From an uncultured Chloroflexota bacterium (GTDB lineage: Bacteria > Chloroflexota > Chloroflexia > Thermomicrobiales > UBA6265): DNA of 43,586 nt. Made by a program: the position numbers and the translations under genes. The DNA lies in the NCBI GenBank assembly GCA_937901745.1, contig CALGSZ010000063.1, positions 1-43,586 on the forward strand. The letters are read 5' to 3'. Shown piece by piece: positions 16,013 through 23,844 of the stretch (its first letter is position 1; every line of letters starts with the position of its first letter). The notes under the pieces are model-generated. The model had not been told where the DNA came from. It was given only the letters and a program-made list of their open reading frames with translations, and did not search any database.

Positions 16013-16786
16013 TTAGATCGAAGCCTGGTAGGAGCGGAACGCGCGAGTCGCCAGCCAGCCGCAGACGATCGTGAGCGCCAGCAGCAACCCGCCGCGCACG
16101 AGGATGAACGCCCAGTCGGGATTCGCGCTCAACGCCTCCCGCCCGGCCTGCACGGCCCAGTTCGCGGGGTTGAGACGGGCCACCGTGCGGATCCAGCCCG
16201 GCATCAGCGACTGATCCATGAAGACGGTCGAGAGGAAGGAGAGCGGCAGCAGCAGGAAGTTGACCGCCCCGATGACCGACTCCTCCTTCCGCGCCATCAA
16301 CGCCATCGCGCTCGAAAGCGCCCCAAACGGCGCCGCCAGCAGGATGGCGAGGAGGACGAGAATCACCGCGCCAAGCACCCCGCCCGAGAAGCGCGCTCCG
16401 AGAATCAATCCCAGGCCGAAGATGATCGCCGCCTGGACGATGGTGACAACCGCGAGCTGGAGGATGCGCCCGGTGATCAGTGCGCCCCGATTGACCGGCG
16501 TGACAAGGAAGCGATCGAGCACGCCTCGGTCGAGATCGACGATGATGCTCATTCCGCTCCAGCCGCCGCCGAACAGCGCGCTCATGATGACGATGCCCGG
16601 CGTTAGGAAGGCGATGTACGAGGTCGTGCTGAACCCCGGTAGCTCGACGACCCGCTTGAAGAGCTGGCCGAAGAGCAGCAGATAGATAATCGGTTGCAGC
16701 AGGCTGAACGCGATGTACCACGGTTGCCGCGCGAGCGCCCGCAGGTGGCGCATCGTCATGTACCAAGAGTGTTGAATCGCCAACAT
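16013..16786 (-). CDS. ABC-2 type exporter permease (DrrB-like)
   Basis: A 257-residue six-helix permease. It begins MLAIQHSWYMTMRHLRALARQP (cytoplasmic lead), followed by YIAFSLLQPIIYLLLFGQLF. A conserved mid-region contains the ABC-2 signature-like DRGVLDRFLVTPVNRGALITGR, and later helices include LLPLSFLSTVFMDQSLMPGW. It pairs with the ATPase just upstream. Start: ATG at 16786, whose A is also the last base of the ATPase TGA (TGATG), so the two are translationally coupled; a GTG three bases earlier is possible. DrrAB-type pumps export drugs or lipids; the substrate here is unknown. It is the last gene of the PadR-MMPL-oxidase string. Confidence 0.92.
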   Translation of the reverse strand: MLAIQHSWYMTMRHLRALARQPWYIAFSLLQPIIYLLLFGQLFKRVVELPGFSTTSYIAFLTPGIVIMSALFGGGWSGMSIIVDLDRGVLDRFLVTPVNRGALITGRILQLAVVTIVQAAIIFGLGLILGARFSGGVLGAVILVLLAILLAAPFGALSSAMALMARKEESVIGAVNFLLLPLSFLSTVFMDQSLMPGWIRTVARLNPANWAVQAGREALSANPDWAFILVRGGLLLALTIVCGWLATRAFRSYQASI

Positions 16787-17775
16787 CACTTCGCCTCCTT
16801 GTCCGCCTCGGCGAAGGCGCGACCGGCATACCGGAAATAGACATCGTCAAGTGACGGGCGAGCGACCGTCACCGCGGCGACCTGCACACCCGCCTCTTCC
16901 AGCGCGGCCAGCACCGCCGGTACCGCCCTGGCGCCGCTGTCGGCCCGAGCGCGCAGATGGCGCCCGTCAACCGTGACCTCGCGCAGAAGCTCGAGCCGGT
17001 TCAGCGCGTCATGGACACGGCCATTCATCTCCGGAGCGGCCAGCTCGACTTGGATCGCGTCGCCGCGTAGCTGCGCCTTCAGCTCCTCCGGCGCTCCTTC
17101 CACGACCACACGGCCGCGATCGACGATCGCCACGCGCTCGCAGAGCGCATCGGCTTCCTCCAGGTAGTGAGTCGTCAGGAGGATGGTCAGCCCTTCCTCG
17201 CGCGCCAGCCGCTCGATTTCGGTCCACAGCGCCGCGCGCACCTCGGGATCGAGACCCGTGGTCGGCTCATCGAGGAAGAGGACGCGCGGCCGATGCACGA
17301 GCCCCATGGCGATGTCGAGCCGCCGCTTCATCCCGCCGGAGTAGGTGCTCGTAACCCGGTCCGCCGCATCCGCCAAGCCGAACTGCGCGAGGAGCTCCGT
17401 CACGCGATTCTTGAGCGTCGCGCCGCTCATCCCATAGACCTGGCCCTGGAGCGTCAAATTCTCCCGGCCGGTCAACTCCCAATCGACGCCGGACTTCTGC
17501 GCCACGACGCCGATCATCCGTCGCACCCGGTCTGGCGAGCGAAGCACATTGAACCCAGCGACACTCGCCTCGCCCGAATCGGGCCGCGAAAGAGTGGTCA
17601 AGATCTTGACCGTCGTCGACTTCCCGGCCCCGTTCGGCCCGAGCAGGCCAAAGATCGTGCCAGCCGGAACCGAGAAGCTGAGGCCATCGAGTGCTTTGAC
17701 ATTGCCGGGATAGGTCTTGACGAGGTTTTTGGCCTCGATTGCCGTCGTGGAGGCTCCGATCGTTCCTCCCTTCAT
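16786..17775 (-). CDS. ABC exporter ATP-binding protein (DrrA-like)
   Basis: A 329-residue ATPase of the drug-resistance subfamily. Walker A is GPNGAGKST (about 46-54), the Q-loop is GVVAQKSGVDWELTGREN, the signature is YSGGMKRRLDIAMGL and Walker B is VLFLDEPTTGLDPEVR. The H-loop is TTHYLEEADALCERV, and a C-terminal DrrA regulatory domain (about 235-325) ends SLDDVYFRYAG. Start: ATG at 17775, AGGAG 10 bases upstream. It follows the small membrane protein by 21 bases and overlaps the permease start. Energises export by the downstream permease. Confidence 0.94.
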   Translation of the reverse strand: MKGGTIGASTTAIEAKNLVKTYPGNVKALDGLSFSVPAGTIFGLLGPNGAGKSTTVKILTTLSRPDSGEASVAGFNVLRSPDRVRRMIGVVAQKSGVDWELTGRENLTLQGQVYGMSGATLKNRVTELLAQFGLADAADRVTSTYSGGMKRRLDIAMGLVHRPRVLFLDEPTTGLDPEVRAALWTEIERLAREEGLTILLTTHYLEEADALCERVAIVDRGRVVVEGAPEELKAQLRGDAIQVELAAPEMNGRVHDALNRLELLREVTVDGRHLRARADSGARAVPAVLAALEEAGVQVAAVTVARPSLDDVYFRYAGRAFAEADKEAK

Positions 17776-17796
17776 TGCCGATACTCTCCTCTATGC

Positions 17797-18279
17797 TCAT
17801 GCGCCGCGCGCCACGGTCGAGCGCGCCGCCAACGAAACCTGATCTTTGTCGCGTCCGGAGACCGGCGCCCGCCGCCCCATCAAGAGCAGCATGGCCGCGA
17901 GCCCCACCTCCATCAGCGCCGCCGCTAAGTCGACTCCCTCGACCGGAAGCGGATAGAAGGTCCGGACGCCCGGGATGCCGCCGATTCGCGTGACCGCCCA
18001 GATGGCGACTAGACCGAGGCTGAACGCCGCGCCCAGCCCGGCCAGCCCGCGCGACGGGGCACCGAAGAGCAGACTCGCCCCGAGCAGCCCCTGCGCCGAA
18101 GCGACCACGAGGAAGAACACGCCATAGCCCCACCAAAGCGCTGCCTGATCGGCCAAGATCGAGAGATGAATGCCTTCCGCTCCGAACGCGAGCCCCGCCG
18201 CGATCAGCCGCGGTACGAACGATGCCACGCGACGCCGAAAGCGTCCTCGTTGCCTTGTCCGCGCGGCTCCAGCCGTCAT
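17797..18279 (-). CDS. Small four-helix membrane protein, function unknown
   Basis: A 160-residue protein I do not recognise. After a basic start (RTRQRGRFRRRVASFVPR) it has four hydrophobic segments, about 24-45, 50-74, 80-101 and 116-135, and a charged tail. The last loop, GGIPGVRTFYPLPVEGVD, lies outside if the N-terminus is inside. Its ATG (18279) comes one base after the multicopper-oxidase TGA (TGA-G-ATG), so it is almost certainly translated by coupling with that gene. It sits between an exported oxidase and an exporter. An accessory role (electron or copper transfer, exporter partner) is guesswork. Confidence 0.75.
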   Translation of the reverse strand: MTAGAARTRQRGRFRRRVASFVPRLIAAGLAFGAEGIHLSILADQAALWWGYGVFFLVVASAQGLLGASLLFGAPSRGLAGLGAAFSLGLVAIWAVTRIGGIPGVRTFYPLPVEGVDLAAALMEVGLAAMLLLMGRRAPVSGRDKDQVSLAARSTVARGA

Positions 18280-18280
18280 C

Positions 18281-19831
18281 TCACACCACCTCGAAGTTCG
18301 CCATCATCGCCATGTCCTCGTGTTCGAGGTTGTGGCAATGGAAGACGTACCGGCCGCGATAGCCCGAGAATCGAGCGGCCACGCGCAAGATTCCGCCGTT
18401 GAGTAAAACGGTGTCCTTCCACCCCGCGTCAGATGGATGAGGCTCGCGGCCGTTCCGAGACAGGACGCGGAAGTGGACCAGGTGCAGGTGAACCGGGTGA
18501 AGCTGGCCGCCGGTGAACTCCCAGATCTCGGTCGCGTCCAGGCGCGGGTCCGCCCAGATGTGCTCGTGATCGAACGGCCGGCCGTTGATGCTCCAGTGCC
18601 GGCCGCTCCGGGTGAACGAGAAGCGTCGCGTCCGCTCGGCGCTGCCCGCGTCGGGCAAATCCTCGACGGGAGCCAGGCGATCCGGAATCGCACTCTCGTC
18701 CTTCGCGCTCCTCGTGACGCGGAAGCGCATGATCCGCGACGTGCGGCCTTTGTCGAGCGGGTCCTGCACCGCCAAGTTGCGCAGCGTCACCGTCTCTCCG
18801 ACCCGATAGCGAGAGAAGTCAACGATCAGATCGAACCGCTCGGCCGGCACGATCCGGACGGTGGACCGCCCGATAGGCATCTCCAGCAACCCGCCATCGC
18901 TCCCGATCTGCACGAAGGCGTCCCCGTCCGGCCTGGGATCCAACCCGAGCACATAGACCCGAGCGTTCGACGCATTCAGCACCCGGAAGCGATAGCGAGC
19001 CGCCTCGACCTCCAGCTCCGGCCACGGCGCGCCATTGACCAGGATCGTGTCGCCGAGCATGCCGTCATTCCGCGCCCGCCCGGTCACCCCCGGCTCACCG
19101 AGCAGCGAGGGATCGCGCGAGGGATAGACGAGCGAGCCATCCTCCGCGAAGAGGCGATCGGTGATGACGAGCGGAATCTCCCGCTCGCCGCGCGGCAGCG
19201 GCAACGCATCCTCGACCTCGTCCCGGATGATGTAGAGCCCAGCGAGGCCGCGATAAACCTGGGGCCCGGTGAAATCCATCCGGTGATCGTGGTACCAGAG
19301 CATCGCTGCCCGCTGCTCGTTCGGGTAGACGTACTCCCGGACTCCGTGCGCCACGTCACCGCCCCCGCCATGCGCGCTGTGCGCGGCCGTAACGCTGCGT
19401 CCCGGCTGGCCCTCCTCCAGCGGCAGGATGTAATCCGTCGGGTAGCCATCGCTCTCCGGCGGCGTCACCCCGCCGTGCAGGTGGACGACGGTCGGGACAG
19501 GCAGCGCGTTCGTCTGCCGGACGATCACCCGCCGCCCGCGCCGTGCTTCGATCGTCGGGCCGGGGAACATCCCCTCGTAGCCCCAGATCCTCGTCTGCCG
19601 CCCCGGCAGGATCTCGACCGTCGCCTCCCGCTGCGTGATCTCGTAGATGTCCGCGTCGCCATCGGTGCGCGCCGGCTCGAGCACCGGCGGCACCGGCAGC
19701 GGGACGGAGAAGAGCGGGACCTCGGGCGAGCGCCGGCGGGATCGCCCATCCTGCCAGATCCAGCCCGGCACGACGACGCCAGCGCCGCCCATCAGTCCGT
19801 ACTTGAGCACGCGGCGACGTGTCAGTCGCAT
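18281..19831 (-). CDS. Exported multicopper oxidase (CotA/bilirubin-oxidase-like)
   Basis: A 516-residue three-cupredoxin oxidase with a likely Tat signal (TRRRVLKYG, then a hydrophobic stretch to about 25). All four copper motifs are intact: HLHG (117-120), WYHDH (179-183), HPVHLH (445-450) and HCHNLEHEDMAM (498-509). The last supplies the Cys-His T1 ligands and an axial methionine. Organisation resembles CotA spore laccase and bilirubin oxidases; one-electron oxidation of phenols, metals or pigments with reduction of O2 to water is the family reaction. An insertion with HSAHGGGGDVAHG (151-163) near the trinuclear site is unusual. Start: ATG at 19831 with AAGGAG 6 bases before, overlapping the MMPL stop codon; the gap is 10 bases. 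Confidence 0.93.
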   Translation of the reverse strand: MRLTRRRVLKYGLMGGAGVVVPGWIWQDGRSRRRSPEVPLFSVPLPVPPVLEPARTDGDADIYEITQREATVEILPGRQTRIWGYEGMFPGPTIEARRGRRVIVRQTNALPVPTVVHLHGGVTPPESDGYPTDYILPLEEGQPGRSVTAAHSAHGGGGDVAHGVREYVYPNEQRAAMLWYHDHRMDFTGPQVYRGLAGLYIIRDEVEDALPLPRGEREIPLVITDRLFAEDGSLVYPSRDPSLLGEPGVTGRARNDGMLGDTILVNGAPWPELEVEAARYRFRVLNASNARVYVLGLDPRPDGDAFVQIGSDGGLLEMPIGRSTVRIVPAERFDLIVDFSRYRVGETVTLRNLAVQDPLDKGRTSRIMRFRVTRSAKDESAIPDRLAPVEDLPDAGSAERTRRFSFTRSGRHWSINGRPFDHEHIWADPRLDATEIWEFTGGQLHPVHLHLVHFRVLSRNGREPHPSDAGWKDTVLLNGGILRVAARFSGYRGRYVFHCHNLEHEDMAMMANFEVV

Positions 19832-19841
19832 CGCTCGCTCC

Positions 19842-22001
19842 TTACTGCTCCGCCGGCACCCGCTGTCCGGTCATCGCCGGTTGGGTCACCGGGGCCGTCC
19901 GGCGCGACAGGCGACTCGGCCACCAGATGCGCCGGCCAAGATCGAACGTGAGCGCCGGCACGAGGATCGAGCGGACGATGAAGGTATCGAGCAGCACGCC
20001 GAACGCGACGAGGAAGCCCATCTCCGTCATCGAGACCAGCGGCAGGACGCCGAGGACCGCGAAGGTCGCCGCCAGCACCAGGCCAGCCGAGGTGATGACG
20101 CCACCCGTGACCGCCAGGCCCTTCAACATGCCCGACCGAGTGCCCAGTCGGGCCGATTCCTCATGGACGCGGCTCATCAGGAAGATGTTGTAGTCAATGC
20201 CGAGCGCGACCAGGAACACGAAGCCCAGCAGCGGCACCGATCCTTCAACCGCCGCGAAGCCGAAGATGTGATCGAAGACGAGCGTGCTCGCCCCGAGCGC
20301 CGCGCCGTAGGACAGGACCACCGTCGCGATCAGCAGCACCGGCGCGACAATCGCTCGCAGCAGGACCGCCAGGATCACGAGCACGACCGCCAGCACCAAC
20401 GGCATGACGATCTCGCGGTCACGCGAGTTGGCGCGCGCCACGTCCAGGCTCTCGGCATCCGGCCCGCCGACGAGCGCGTCCGCTCCCGGCACGGCATGAA
20501 CCCGGTCGCGCAGCCGATCGATCGTCTCGAACGCCGCGTCACTCGCCGGCTCGGCATCGAGCGTCACGGAGAAGGAGACCAGCGTCTCCGTCTCGCCCGC
20601 CGGCTCGACTCGCGCAACTCCCGCCGTCTCTGCGATCGCCGCCTGGACGGCCTCGGCCGCCTCACGGTTGGCGATCACCGTCGCAGGCTGGCTCGCGCCG
20701 GCCGGGAAGCTGCGCGCGATCAGCTTGGAACCCGTGATCGCGTCCGGCTCATCCCGGAACTGATCCGCCTGCGCAAGATTCGTGTTGATGCCGATCAGTC
20801 CCAGCGCCAGAACCGCCAGCACCGCGACCGTCCCGATCCAGACCGGGCGCGGCCGACCGCCGACCCAGCGCCCGACTTTCGCCCACAGACCCGACTCCTC
20901 ATGCGACTCCGAGCCATAGCGCGGGACGAACGGCCAGAAGATCCGGCGACCGAAGATGACCAGGAACGCCGGCAGGAGCGTGATCATCGCGATCAGCGCG
21001 GCGACGATGCCGGTCGCGCCAACCGGACCGAGACTCTGATTCGAGTTGAGATCCGCCGCGAGCAGGCAGAGAAGCCCAATGACAACCGTCCCCGCCGAGG
21101 CGAGAATCGCCGGACCGGCCTGGCGCAGCGCCCGCGCCATCGCCACGTGCTTGTCCTCGTGGCGGCGCAGCTCTTCCCGGTACCGGGCGATCAGCAACAG
21201 CGCGTAGTCAGTCCCGGCGCCAAAGACGAGGACCGGCAAGATGCCGCCGCTCTGCCCGTTCACCGTGATCCCGGCGTGCTTCGCCAGCCCGTAGACCGCC
21301 GCCGTCGCCGACTGATGGGCGAACGCCACCGTCAGCAGCGGGATCAGCCAGAGGAACGGGCTGCGATAGGTCAGGAGCAGCAGAACCGTCACCACCGAGG
21401 CGGTCGCGAGCAGCAAGGTCGAGTCGATCCCGGAGAAGACGTTGGCAAGGTCGTGCGTGAAGCCCGCCGGACCGGTGACCTTGATCTGTAACCCATCCCC
21501 TTCGACGAGCGTGTCGCGGATCTCTTCCACCGCGTCGTTGGCCCGCTCCAGCTGCTCGTTGTTCTGGCTGGGGAACGGGACGGTGATGATTACCGCCTTG
21601 CCATCCTCAGAGGGGATGGCCGGGCTGGCCGGCGCCTCCGGGTATAGGTCAACGAGGGTTTGACGATCCGCCTCGATGCGCGCCCGGTCCGCGTCGGTCA
21701 AGCCTTCTTCGCGGTAGTAGACGATGACTGCCGGAAACGTCTCCCCTTCAGGGAATTCAGCCAGCAGATTGTGAACCTTGAGCGACTCCGCGCTCTCCGG
21801 CAGCCATGCCGACGTCTCGTTCTCTTCCACCTCCGACAGCTTGCCGGCGAATGGGCTGACCGCCGCCAAGACGACGAGCCAGACGACGAGAACGATCCAC
21901 TTGGTGCGCCGACCGGCTGGAATACCGGCGAGTCGAGAGAGGAATCCGCCGCGATCGGGCGGGGAAGCCGAACGAGGATCTGAACGATGCTGGATAGCCA
22001 T
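19842..22001 (-). CDS. MMPL/RND-superfamily exporter
   Basis: A 719-residue transporter with two homologous halves, each one helix plus an extracytoplasmic porter domain plus five helices. Proton-relay GxxxDY motifs lie in both halves: FGAGTDYALLLIARYREEL and FLVALGIDYNIFLMSRVHEE. Other landmarks are WIVLVVWLVVLAAVSPFAGKL near the start and VSMTEMGFLVAFGVLLDTFIVR near the end. Such pumps move lipids, siderophores or drugs out of Gram-positive-type cells with proton motive force. Start: ATG at 22001 with GGAGGG 11 bases upstream. It lies 195 bases downstream of the padR-type gene on the same strand and heads the coupled oxidase-exporter string. Confidence 0.93.
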   Translation of the reverse strand: MAIQHRSDPRSASPPDRGGFLSRLAGIPAGRRTKWIVLVVWLVVLAAVSPFAGKLSEVEENETSAWLPESAESLKVHNLLAEFPEGETFPAVIVYYREEGLTDADRARIEADRQTLVDLYPEAPASPAIPSEDGKAVIITVPFPSQNNEQLERANDAVEEIRDTLVEGDGLQIKVTGPAGFTHDLANVFSGIDSTLLLATASVVTVLLLLTYRSPFLWLIPLLTVAFAHQSATAAVYGLAKHAGITVNGQSGGILPVLVFGAGTDYALLLIARYREELRRHEDKHVAMARALRQAGPAILASAGTVVIGLLCLLAADLNSNQSLGPVGATGIVAALIAMITLLPAFLVIFGRRIFWPFVPRYGSESHEESGLWAKVGRWVGGRPRPVWIGTVAVLAVLALGLIGINTNLAQADQFRDEPDAITGSKLIARSFPAGASQPATVIANREAAEAVQAAIAETAGVARVEPAGETETLVSFSVTLDAEPASDAAFETIDRLRDRVHAVPGADALVGGPDAESLDVARANSRDREIVMPLVLAVVLVILAVLLRAIVAPVLLIATVVLSYGAALGASTLVFDHIFGFAAVEGSVPLLGFVFLVALGIDYNIFLMSRVHEESARLGTRSGMLKGLAVTGGVITSAGLVLAATFAVLGVLPLVSMTEMGFLVAFGVLLDTFIVRSILVPALTFDLGRRIWWPSRLSRRTAPVTQPAMTGQRVPAEQ

Positions 22002-22100
22002 GAGGACACAAACCCTCCCCCTGCTCCGGGCGAAACGCCCGAAGCGCAGGCGACAAGATCAATGCAATGAGTGCTTGGCCCGCGGAGGAATTCCGGCTAT

Positions 22101-22128
22101 CCTAGCAGTGTGCGCCTGCAAGGCTAGG
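22101..22128. promoter_or_regulatory. Inverted repeat upstream of the MMPL gene
   Basis: CCTAGC (22101-22106) and GCTAGG (22123-22128) around a 16-base spacer, about 100 bases before the MMPL start. It is a possible operator for the neighbouring PadR protein, but it does not match the palindrome in the padR promoter, and no clean promoter was found here. Confidence 0.3.
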
Positions 22129-22160
22129 AATCCGCTCCACGGAGCCGCCTTGAGGTCATG

Positions 22161-22192
22161 CCCCGGCAGAGTGAGGCAGCACTCTGCTGGGG
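22161..22192 (-). terminator. Strong stem-loop after the padR-type gene
   Basis: CCCCGGCAGAGTG (22161-22173) / CACTCTGCTGGGG (22180-22192): 13 pairs with one wobble and a 6-base loop, beginning 4 bases after the padR stop. No T-run follows. It may partly separate padR from the MMPL string or stabilise the padR message. Confidence 0.55.
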
Positions 22193-22196
22193 CACT

Positions 22197-22883
22197 TCAC
22201 TCAGTGGCAACAGTCAAATTCGTTTCCTCACTCCCCTCCTTTCTGTCTTCACCGTCCCAAACCAGATCCAGGTGCCCGTCGCGCATCACGAACCGCGGCC
22301 AGGCAAGGGCGCCGTTCGCGATGTCGGAGGCGAGCCGGGTAACCCAGGCTAGCTCGCACTCCTTCATCCGCAGCTCGTACTCGTTCTCGATGAGCACGAT
22401 CCGTGGCAGCGGCGGGCGATCCTGTGAGCCAGCGCGGACCGCCTCATAGAGAAGTCGCGCTTCCGCGATCTGACTTTCCAGCTGTTGTGCTCGCTCCTCG
22501 AGGAGCGAAACTGCCTCCGCCGGCTCCAGGATTGCGATGTAAGAGAGCCCGGCGGCGAATTGCGGATACTCCTTGACAGGTTTGCTGATGAGCGTTCGCA
22601 GCCAGCCGAAGAACTTTGCGCGGCCAGCTTCCGTAATTGCATAGATCGTCCGCTCCGGTCGGCGCCCCTCGCGCTCCGTCGCCTGCGGAACGATCAGTCC
22701 TGACCGCTCCAGCGACTCGACCACCGTGTAGAGCGATCCGTAGTTGAGCCGGACGCTCTCATGCTTATGGCGCTCCCGCATGGTCTGCGCCATCTCGTAC
22801 GGGTGCATCGGCCGCTCGATCAGACAAGCGAGGATTGCCAATGCCAGTGGGTTTGAAAGAGACCGTGTTCGCTTCGTCGCCAT
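22197..22883 (-). CDS. PadR-family transcriptional regulator
   Basis: A 228-residue regulator. The N-terminal winged helix carries the family signature (LAILACLIERPMHPYEM, then LNYGSLYTVVESLERSGLI and RPERTIYAITEAGRAKF). A longer C-terminal helical domain (about 90-190, VSLLEERAQQLESQIAEARLLYEAV) provides dimerisation (PadR-s2/Vir-like). PadR repressors commonly control adjacent multidrug pumps and release DNA on binding the drug. The adjacent MMPL/ABC string is the obvious target. The GTG at 22886 is possible, but ATG at 22883 with AGGAAG 6 bases upstream is better. A palindrome overlaps its own promoter, suggesting autorepression. Confidence 0.92.
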   Translation of the reverse strand: MATKRTRSLSNPLALAILACLIERPMHPYEMAQTMRERHKHESVRLNYGSLYTVVESLERSGLIVPQATEREGRRPERTIYAITEAGRAKFFGWLRTLISKPVKEYPQFAAGLSYIAILEPAEAVSLLEERAQQLESQIAEARLLYEAVRAGSQDRPPLPRIVLIENEYELRMKECELAWVTRLASDIANGALAWPRFVMRDGHLDLVWDGEDRKEGSEETNLTVATE

Positions 22884-22897
22884 CACTCGCTTCCTAT

Positions 22898-22913
22898 TAC
22901 TCGGCGACGAGTA
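22898..22913. promoter_or_regulatory. Palindromic operator in the padR promoter
   Basis: TACTCG-GCGA-CGAGTA, a perfect 6-4-6 palindrome that covers part of the -10 element and the expected transcription start of padR. PadR-family autoregulation by such sites is well known; that this protein binds here is inferred. Confidence 0.65.
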
Positions 22914-22937
22914 TACGGATCAAAACACTCTTGTCAA
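22910..22937 (-). promoter_or_regulatory. Sigma70-type promoter of the padR gene
   Basis: Minus strand: perfect -35 TTGACA (22937-22932), 16-base spacer, -10 TATACT (22915-22910), followed by the palindrome and a short leader to the ATG at 22883. Confidence 0.85.
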
Positions 22938-22943
22938 GACCCC

Positions 22944-23195
22944 TTACCCAACTTCGCGCAGCATCTTCTCGATCGTGACGACGCGCTCGCGCAAATCGGC
23001 CAGCTCGGACTTCAGTGCCCGCTGCGCCGCCAGTGTCTCTTCGGCCAGCTTCCGGTACGCCTCGTCCTGAGCGACCTCAACCCGCGCCGCCACCTTCGCT
23101 TGCCACGTCTTGAACCCCTGCCAAACCGCAACGATCGCGACCGCAAAGACAGCGAGCGTTCCGGCCGTCGCAATCATGGCCTCCGGCCACTCCAT
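22944..23195 (-). CDS. Small single-pass membrane protein with coiled coil
   Basis: An 83-residue protein with one N-terminal membrane helix (about 6-29, IATAGTLAVFAVAIVAVWQGF) and a charged heptad-like helix to the end (VEVAQDEAYRKLAEETLAAQ, then ALKSELADLRERVVTIEKML). The coiled coil is probably cytoplasmic. No known family is recognised. Its ATG (23195) has GGAGG 7 bases upstream and begins 11 bases after the stop of the ArsR-like gene, so the two form an operon. It ends 7 bases before the padR -35 element. A scaffold or membrane tether is plausible but not shown. Confidence 0.75.
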   Translation of the reverse strand: MEWPEAMIATAGTLAVFAVAIVAVWQGFKTWQAKVAARVEVAQDEAYRKLAEETLAAQRALKSELADLRERVVTIEKMLREVG

Positions 23196-23206
23196 GCCTC
23201 CCCCTC

Positions 23207-23542
23207 CTACGATTCCGTGCTCGACAAGGTCTGCACGGCAGTGGCGATCCGCTCAGGCGTCAGCTCCAGCTTGAATGGCGCCACCTCATAGAACTTCATC
23301 GCTTTGCCATCCTCCGCCAGCTCGAGCGTCCCAATCACGAGCCCAGCCGCCTCCAACCGCTGGAGATGCAAGTAGAGCAGCGGCCGGCTCATGCCCAAGT
23401 CGCGGGCGAGCTGACTGACATGCACTCGCCTCGCCACCAGCGCCGCGATGATGCGCAGCCGGTGGGGATTGGCCAACGCTGCCAGCGCCCGCATCAGATC
23501 ATCACCGGTCCAACTCGCAGTATCGATGCCGACCACCTCCAC
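23207..23542 (-). CDS. ArsR-type winged-helix transcriptional regulator
   Basis: A 111-residue regulator. The HTH is ALANPHRLRIIAALVARRVHVSQLARDLGMSRPLLYLHLQRLEAAGLV (about 21-70), followed by a wing (LELAEDGKAMKFYEV) and a short helix. No metal-binding cysteines of the classical ArsR sensor are present, so it likely senses something other than As/Cd. Start: GTG at 23542. There is no good Shine-Dalgarno upstream, and the predicted transcription start is only a few bases away, so the message may be almost leaderless. The first methionine inside (residue 17) would lose part of the fold. It is co-transcribed with the small membrane protein downstream. Confidence 0.82.
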   Translation of the reverse strand: MEVVGIDTASWTGDDLMRALAALANPHRLRIIAALVARRVHVSQLARDLGMSRPLLYLHLQRLEAAGLVIGTLELAEDGKAMKFYEVAPFKLELTPERIATAVQTLSSTES

Positions 23543-23553
23543 CTGTCAGGAAA

Positions 23554-23582
23554 TACTTACACATGACAGCTGCATATGTCAA
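23554..23582 (-). promoter_or_regulatory. Promoter with overlapping TGACA inverted repeat before the ArsR-like gene
   Basis: Minus strand -35 TTGACA (23582-23577) with a weak -10 (TAAGTA/AAGTAT, about 23559-23553). The -35 is the arm of an inverted repeat, TGACA (23564-23568), 8-base spacer, TGTCA (23577-23581). Another TGTCA-containing repeat (CCTGTCAGG) lies at 23542-23550. The arrangement suits autorepression by the ArsR-type protein. Confidence 0.5.
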
Positions 23583-23787
23583 CACCGCGCGGCAACCACC
23601 CACGCGGCCTCACCGCTCCCCTCCCCGCGACGCACCTTATCTCCCATTCCTTTGGCGAAGTCCGCGTACGTACCAACGGCTTCGTGTGGCTCCTTAATCA
23701 CGACGAGTTGCGCCGATGACCATGCGAATCGCTGAGGAAATGATCTTCACGATATGCGCATGGTAAGATGTAATCCCGAGATCGCGT

Positions 23788-23825
23788 GCGCGCGGTCTGC
23801 TCCTCGCGCGATGTAGACCGCGCGC
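23788..23825 (+). promoter_or_regulatory. Long perfect stem-loop in the alkaline phosphatase leader
   Basis: GCGCGCGGTCT (23788-23798) / AGACCGCGCGC (23815-23825), 11 perfect pairs with a 16-base loop, followed by TTTC. It ends 19 bases before the ATG of the phosphatase gene. It could be an attenuator or a terminator-like barrier. A -10-like TAAGAT lies upstream at 23764-23769 without a clear -35. The rest of the 23583-23787 gap shows no gene I can support. Confidence 0.55.
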
Positions 23826-23844
23826 TTTCATGCCAGGAAGACAA

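Noticed and set aside
23640..23722. Plus-strand peptide-like stretch FGEVRVRTNGFVWLLNHDEL before the phosphatase gene
   Set aside because: The open frame reads plausibly and ends at a TGA near 23717, but there is no start codon with a binding site and I recognise no family; too short to call.
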